DNA from: Geobacillus icigianus
Lineage (GTDB): Bacteria > Bacillota > Bacilli > Bacillales > Anoxybacillaceae
Direction: 5' to 3'
Length of the DNA: 64,000 nt
NCBI RefSeq assembly: GCF_000750005.1
Contig: NZ_JPYA01000126.1
Coordinates: forward strand, 12,273-76,272
Shown in pieces: positions 62,739-64,000 of this stretch. Each line of letters starts with the position of its first letter. Position 1 is the stretch's first letter. Position numbers and translations under genes: made by a program. The notes beneath the pieces were generated by a model, which saw only the letters and a program-made list of their open reading frames with translations, searched no databases and had not been told where the DNA came from.

Positions 62739-64000
62739 ATGCAGCTGCCAACGAACGTCTCAGCGCTCCGGGGCGCGATTGAAGTGCCCGGCGACAAGTC
62801 GGTTTCCCATCGCGCCGTCATGCTTGGCGCGCTTGCTTCCGGGCGGACGGTAATCGAACACTTTTTGCCCGGAGCGGATTGTTTGAGCACCATCGATTGT
62901 TTCCGCAAACTCGGCGTTGACATTCGCCAAGACGGGACGACCGTCGTTGTCGAAGGAGTCGGCCCCGGCGGGTTGCGCGAGCCGGCCGCGGTGCTCGATG
63001 TCGGCAACTCTGGGACGACGGCGCGCCTTTTGCTCGGCATTTTGGCCGGCCAGCCGTTTCACGCCTGCTTGGTCGGCGATGAATCGATCGCCAGGCGGCC
63101 GATGGGCCGGGTGACGAAGCCGCTGCGCGAGATGGGGGCGCACATTGACGGGCGCGAGGGCGGCAATTATACGCCGCTTTCCGTTCGCGGCGGCGCGCTC
63201 CGCCCCATTCATTACGCTTCGCCGGTGGCCAGCGCCCAAGTGAAATCGGCCGTCTTGCTTGCCGGCTTGTTCACAGACGGCGTGACATCGGTTACGGAAC
63301 CGCACCGTTCGCGCGACCATACGGAGCGGATGATTCGGCTGTTTGGAGGCGGGGTCGACGTTGCCGGCTTCACCGTCTCCATAGCGGGTCCGCAGCGCTT
63401 AGAGGGGACGCGCGTTTACGTTCCCGGCGACATTTCATCGGCCGCCTTTTTCTTGGTCGCCGGCGCCATTGTGCCAAACAGTGAAATTACGCTGAAAAAC
63501 GTCGGCTTCAATCCGACGCGGACCGGCATCCTCGACGTGCTTGCGCAAATGGGCGCGGATCTCGCCATTGACAACGTCCGCAACGAGGAGACCGAGCCGG
63601 TTGCCGACATAACGGTCCGCACGTCAACACTGCGGGCGGTCGATATTGGCGGCGATCTGATTCCAAGATTGATCGATGAAATCCCGATCATCGCTCTGCT
63701 CGCGACGCAAGCGGAAGGGACGACGGTCATTCGCGATGCTGCTGAGCTGAAGGTGAAAGAAACGAATCGGATCGATACGGTCGTGGCCGAGCTGAAAAAG
63801 CTTGGCGCCGACATTGAAGCGACCGATGACGGCATGATCATCCGCGGGAAAACGCCGCTGGTGGCCGATGACGCTGTAGTCGACAGCCACGGCGATCATC
63901 GGATCGGCATGATGCTCGCCATTGCTGCCTGCATCACGAAAGGCCGGGTCCGCCTTAACCGGAAAGAGGCGGTCGCCGTCTCTTACCCAACGTTTTTTGC
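62739..64000 (+). CDS. aroA: EPSP synthase (3-phosphoshikimate 1-carboxyvinyltransferase), 3' end cut by window
   Basis: The first 420 codons of the enzyme that adds enolpyruvate to shikimate-3-phosphate (aroE in B. subtilis naming). [20 protein letters not shown] (about 17-36), [16 protein letters not shown] (about 88), [39 protein letters not shown] and [16 protein letters not shown] near the end. GNSGTTARL with Ala at the second site resembles class II enzymes. ATG 62739 with SD GGAGGGG. Only the last few residues are missing. Confidence 0.95.
   Translation, partial: MQLPTNVSALRGAIEVPGDKSVSHRAVMLGALASGRTVIEHFLPGADCLSTIDCFRKLGVDIRQDGTTVVVEGVGPGGLREPAAVLDVGNSGTTARLLLGILAGQPFHACLVGDESIARRPMGRVTKPLREMGAHIDGREGGNYTPLSVRGGALRPIHYASPVASAQVKSAVLLAGLFTDGVTSVTEPHRSRDHTERMIRLFGGGVDVAGFTVSIAGPQRLEGTRVYVPGDISSAAFFLVAGAIVPNSEITLKNVGFNPTRTGILDVLAQMGADLAIDNVRNEETEPVADITVRTSTLRAVDIGGDLIPRLIDEIPIIALLATQAEGTTVIRDAAELKVKETNRIDTVVAELKKLGADIEATDDGMIIRGKTPLVADDAVVDSHGDHRIGMMLAIAACITKGRVRLNRKEAVAVSYPTFF

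Overview
The window is chromosomal DNA of a thermophilic Bacillaceae bacterium, almost certainly Geobacillus (G. stearothermophilus / G. kaustophilus group). The evidence is a GC-rich coding bias, a gene order close to the Bacillus subtilis fer-ypbB-recQ ... spoIVA-hbs-mtrAB-hepS-menH-hepT-ndk-cheR-aro-trp segment, and ferredoxin and TRAP proteins that match, from memory, the classic B. stearothermophilus / B. thermoproteolyticus sequences. Nearly all genes are on the + strand; serA, ppa, fer and a tiny ypzI gene are on the - strand. No tRNA, rRNA, complete insertion sequence or CRISPR array was found.

Region by region. (1) 1-2880: GlcNAc utilisation (nagB, GntR regulator, and a GlcNAc PTS permease split by a frameshift). 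(2) 3044-3664: a PH-domain protein. (3) 3917-13844: one cobalamin salvage operon behind a B12 riboswitch and intrinsic terminator: btuF-btuC-btuD/cbiZ fusion, cbiB, cobD, cobU, cobS, an alpha-ribazole phosphatase-like gene, a second degenerate CobU-like gene, pduO-type adenosyltransferase, and a likely alpha-ribazole transporter/kinase pair (cblT/cblS). There are no corrin-ring genes and no cobT, so the operon looks built to import and finish cobamides. (4) 14038-15989: sigX-rsiX plus a 28-residue membrane ORF. (5) 16072-19821: a PHP phosphatase, then leftward serA, ppa and fer. (6) 20126-25679: ypbB-recQ-ypbD-ypbE-ypbF, a cotJC remnant, an unknown membrane gene and mecB. (7) 26008-32392: gudB, ypdA, ansA, prsW, sleB-ypeB. 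(8) 32393-45428: a repeat array, PilZ protein, ypfB, cmk, plsC, ypfD, ypzI, an AT-rich orphan gene, yphA, yphB with its small partner, der, gpsA, yphE, yphF, spoIVA. (9) 45911-50239: hup, folE (mtrA), mtrB (TRAP), hepS-menH-hepT, ndk. (10) 50310-64000: cheR and the aromatic supraoperon aroC-aroB-aroH-trpEDCFBA-hisC-tyrA-aroA; aroA runs off the end.

How the parts connect. mtrB encodes TRAP, and the trp leader in the same window has exactly 11 (G/U)AG triplets, an antiterminator that overlaps the last triplet, and a strong terminator, so regulator and target are both visible. hepS/hepT and menH make the menaquinone side chain and methylate the ring. SigX/RsiX form a sigma/anti-sigma pair, and sleB/ypeB act in spore germination.

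The least explained material is between genes. Two dispersed repeat families each occur twice in the window in opposite orientation: a roughly 70-bp unit at 32459-32740 and 45439-45579, and a roughly 125-bp unit at 36781-37022 and 53874-54128. The second lies between a perfect TTGACA promoter box and the TRAP site of the trp leader. There are also stacked leftward terminators, an intra-operon terminator before trpB, and an AT-rich gene whose 3' end is duplicated.
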